DNA from: an uncultured Flavobacteriales bacterium
GTDB lineage: Bacteria > Bacteroidota > Bacteroidia > Flavobacteriales_D > Parvicellaceae
Direction of reading: 5' to 3'
Length of the DNA stretch: 7,874 nucleotides
Assembly: GCA_938084875.1 (NCBI GenBank)
Contig: CALKFX010000058.1
Coordinates: 1 to 7,874 of the forward strand
How positions within the stretch are numbered: position 1 is the stretch's first letter; each line of letters starts with the position of its first letter. Below are positions 7,216 to 7,874 of this stretch, one piece after another. The notes beneath the pieces are model-generated. The model saw only the letters and a program-made list of their open reading frames with translations, ran no database searches and was not told where the DNA came from. A program made the translations under genes and the position numbers.

Positions 7216-7874
7216 ATGTCTTGGAACGTTTATATAAGGGGATACAAAAATTATCTGCAAATAGAAAAATCACTTTCTAACAATACTGTGGACGCCTATT
7301 GCAGAGATATAATAAAACTCAACGACTTTTTTAATAATGAGCAAATAACTAAGAAAATAAATGAACTATCCTACCAAGACTTTCAAAATTATTTATCACA
7401 TCTTAACAAGCAAAAAATTAATGCACGTTCTCAGTCAAGAGTAATTTCAAGCATAAGATCATTTTTTAAATATTTGCTATTAGAAAAAATTGTAGAAGAA
7501 AACCCCTCAGATTTATTAGAAAATCCAAAAACAGGAAAAAAACTTCCTGAGTTTTTGACTATAAATGAAGTAGATGAGTTAGTTCAACAGATTGACCGTT
7601 CTAAATCTGATGGAGAAAGAAACTTGGCAATTATTGAAGTCCTCTATGGATGTGGATTAAGAGTGACAGAATTAATTGAACTAAAAATTTCAGAAATATA
7701 TTGGAAAGAAGGCTTTATAAGAGTAATTGGTAAAGGAAATAAGGAAAGACTCGTGCCGTTAGGTAAAATTGCCTCCAAACATTTAAAAGTTTATCTAAAT
7801 GAGGTTAGAATTCATCAAAAACTAAACAATGAGTTTATTGATCATGTTTTTTTAAATAAAAATGGAAAAAAACT
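7216..7874 (+). CDS. xerD: Tyrosine recombinase XerD, N-terminal three quarters
   Basis: The gene runs off the right edge; 219 codons plus two bases are present of an expected 300 or so. XerD, with a partner recombinase, resolves chromosome dimers at dif during division. Residues 1-90 form the SAM-like core-binding domain, with the start MSWNVYIRGYKNYL, a typical LSNNTVDAYCRD helix (20-31) and SVISSIRSFFKYLL-like sequence (here 76-88). The catalytic domain opens at LPEFLTINEVD (110-120). The first catalytic Arg is Arg149 in GCGLRVTEL, and the beta-hairpin Lys is Lys173 in GKGNKERLVPLG. The HxxR, His/Trp and nucleophile Tyr lie beyond the window. The GKGNKERLVPLG form fits housekeeping XerD better than an island integrase. 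The ATG at 7216 is the only sensible start and follows a -7 box by 4 nt. It is divergent from tRNA-Ser. Confidence 0.9.
   Translation, partial: MSWNVYIRGYKNYLQIEKSLSNNTVDAYCRDIIKLNDFFNNEQITKKINELSYQDFQNYLSHLNKQKINARSQSRVISSIRSFFKYLLLEKIVEENPSDLLENPKTGKKLPEFLTINEVDELVQQIDRSKSDGERNLAIIEVLYGCGLRVTELIELKISEIYWKEGFIRVIGKGNKERLVPLGKIASKHLKVYLNEVRIHQKLNNEFIDHVFLNKNGKK

Noticed and set aside
6979..7260. 93-residue open frame on the minus strand
   Set aside because: It runs through the tRNA-Ser gene, its promoter and its terminator, and resembles no protein I know.
7043..7874. tRNA gene next to a tyrosine recombinase, as at the edge of an integrated island
   Set aside because: The recombinase lies at the 5' side of the tRNA, while island integrases usually sit beyond the 3' end. 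Its GKGNKERLVPLG motif is that of housekeeping XerD. No repeat of the tRNA 3' end is visible in the window.

Overview
The window looks like a stretch of chromosome from a Bacteroidota organism, most likely of class Flavobacteriia. It is strongly AT-rich. Several families in it are typical of that group: DUF4294, GWxTD and a TlpA-like thioredoxin. The -7 promoter boxes match the Bacteroidota consensus TAnnTTTG, and no start codon has a well-placed purine-rich Shine-Dalgarno site. Gene packing is tight, with gaps of 0 to 80 bp between coding genes. Nothing points to a phage, a plasmid or an island.

Layout from left to right. Positions 1-327 hold the 3' end of a zinc-dependent phospholipase C / S1-P1 nuclease-like gene (+). 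It converges on a DUF4294 exported protein gene (329-958, -), leaving a 1-bp gap. An 80-bp divergent gap leads to a GWxTD-domain exported protein (1039-2487, +). Next comes a family 2 glycosyltransferase (2491-3510, +), which lies in the same frame only 3 nt beyond the GWxTD stop codon and has no ATG, GTG or TTG at the expected place. The glycosyltransferase then meets hutH (histidine ammonia-lyase, 3511-5001, -) stop to stop with no gap. hutH follows hisS (histidyl-tRNA synthetase, 5008-6342, -) after 6 nt, so the two probably form an operon. Upstream is a membrane-anchored TlpA-like thioredoxin (6403-6945, -). Then come an intrinsic terminator (7003-7030) and tRNA-Ser(UGA) (7043-7127, -) with a recognisable promoter. 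The window closes with the 5' three quarters of a xerD recombinase gene (7216 to the edge, +).

How the genes relate. The clearest functional link is hisS-hutH, where one enzyme charges tRNA with histidine and the other removes the amino group of free histidine. The GWxTD-glycosyltransferase pair probably shares one transcript. The rest looks like ordinary housekeeping content. I did not find a defence system, CRISPR array, mobile element or other clearly new multi-gene system. The best leads are the missing canonical start codon of the glycosyltransferase, the hisS-hutH pairing, and -7 boxes placed 4-5 nt before ATG in three genes, which suggests leaderless mRNAs.
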